Assembly (NCBI GenBank): GCA_029960045.1
Contig: JASCOV010000006.1
Coordinates: 1 to 64,000 of the forward strand
Length of the DNA: 64,000 bases
Direction of reading: 5' to 3'
Source: Flavobacteriaceae bacterium PS02293
GTDB lineage: Bacteria > Bacteroidota > Bacteroidia > Flavobacteriales > Weeksellaceae
In this document: positions 63,659 through 64,000 of the stretch, piece after piece
How the letters are laid out: each line of letters begins with the position of its first letter
How positions within the stretch are numbered: the stretch's first letter is position 1
Program-made: the position numbers and the translations under genes
The notes under the pieces: model-generated
Database searches by the model: none
The model's input: the letters and a program-made list of their open reading frames with translations, nothing else
What the model was told of the DNA's origin: nothing

Positions 63659-64000
63659 ATGTTTAATTCGGATTTCAATTCTTTAGTAGAAGTAATGCAG
63701 GTTTTTTCGACTGAAGAAAAATGTATAGAACACTTAGAAGAACTTTATTGGCAAGGCGTTCCAATTAGTCCCTTTGTAGAAGGCTCAAAGGTTTATAAAT
63801 GTAAGAACGGAAAATATAAATGTAAAGACAGCGGTAAATACTTTGATGTAAAAACAGGTAGTATGTTCGCAGGTACCAAGGTCAGTTTACAACAATGGTT
63901 CTGTGCAATTTATCTAGTGATAAATCATAAGAAAGGCGTAAGTTCCGCTCAATTGGGTAGAGACTTAAATATATCACAGAAAACTGCTTGGTATATGTTG
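63659..64000 (+). mobile_element. IS1595-family transposase, 5' part (cut by window end)
   Basis: 114 codons from ATG at 63659, running off the window with no stop. WQGVPISPFVEGSKVYKCKNG and YKCKDSGKYFDVKTGSMFAGTKV form the N-terminal zinc-ribbon-like region (the Cys pairs are mostly replaced, as in several Bacteroidota members), and LQQWFCAIYLVINHKKGVSS with ARDL-type and QKTAWYML are the IS1595 (ISXO2-like) marks. The DDE catalytic part lies beyond the window. The left end of the element was not identified. Confidence 0.85.

Overview
The window looks like chromosome of a flavobacterium of the Weeksellaceae, close to Chryseobacterium or Epilithonimonas. The evidence is the AT-rich DNA, the Bacteroidota-type promoters (TAnnTTTG boxes), the rarity of Shine-Dalgarno sequences, a SusC/SusD pair, proteins with type IX secretion (T9SS) C-terminal signals, a bacillithiol gene (bshC) and ATP-type PEP carboxykinase. 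Genus is an inference from gene content; no rRNA gene is present.

Layout. (1) 1-1250: an orphan cassette made of the C-terminal tail of a large RHS/polymorphic-toxin-like protein and a small membrane protein (possible immunity protein). It is bounded by a perfect 31-bp inverted repeat and a 46-bp direct repeat. (2) 1578-4890: a LytTR response regulator with its histidine kinase, and a divergent serine beta-lactamase-like hydrolase. (3) 4914-39349: a surface-polysaccharide (O-antigen or capsule) locus of about 34 kb, almost all on the minus strand. (4) 39528-44274: rimP-nusA-infB. (5) 44568-54235: SusC, SusD, two tandem T9SS-exported beta-propeller proteins and a porin. (6) 54415-61673: bshC, a LysM/periplasmic-binding fusion, fabD, a GHMP kinase and pckA. 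(7) 61712-64000: small secreted and very small proteins, a structured-RNA candidate and the start of an IS1595-family transposase cut by the window edge.

How the polysaccharide genes fit together. Ugd would make UDP-glucuronate. RmlA and RmlB make dTDP-4-keto-6-deoxyglucose, with no rmlC or rmlD here. Gmd, a ColD-like enzyme with His in place of the PLP lysine and a Fcl/ColC-like enzyme form a plausible GDP-L-colitose route. WecB gives UDP-ManNAc. The WbpP-like epimerase and WbpO-like dehydrogenase give UDP-GalNAcA, which the AsnB/WbpS-like amidotransferase could amidate. About fourteen glycosyltransferases or candidates, two left-handed-beta-helix acetyltransferases, a CysE-like acetyltransferase, an acyltransferase-3 membrane protein, a methyltransferase and a FabH-like synthase would assemble and decorate the chain. 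Wzm/Wzt would export it by the ABC-transporter route; no Wzx is seen. Four genes break the strand rule or sit at promoter breaks, which suggests the locus grew as several cassettes.

The most unusual items are the repeat-bounded toxin-tail cassette, the ~117-nt structured-RNA candidate near 63.4 kb, the relic of a duplicated glycosyltransferase at 28 kb, a hairpin plus strong AGGAGG in the rimP leader, and a pair of very small convergent overlapping genes at 62.5-62.9 kb. No CRISPR array, tRNA, rRNA or prophage was recognised.
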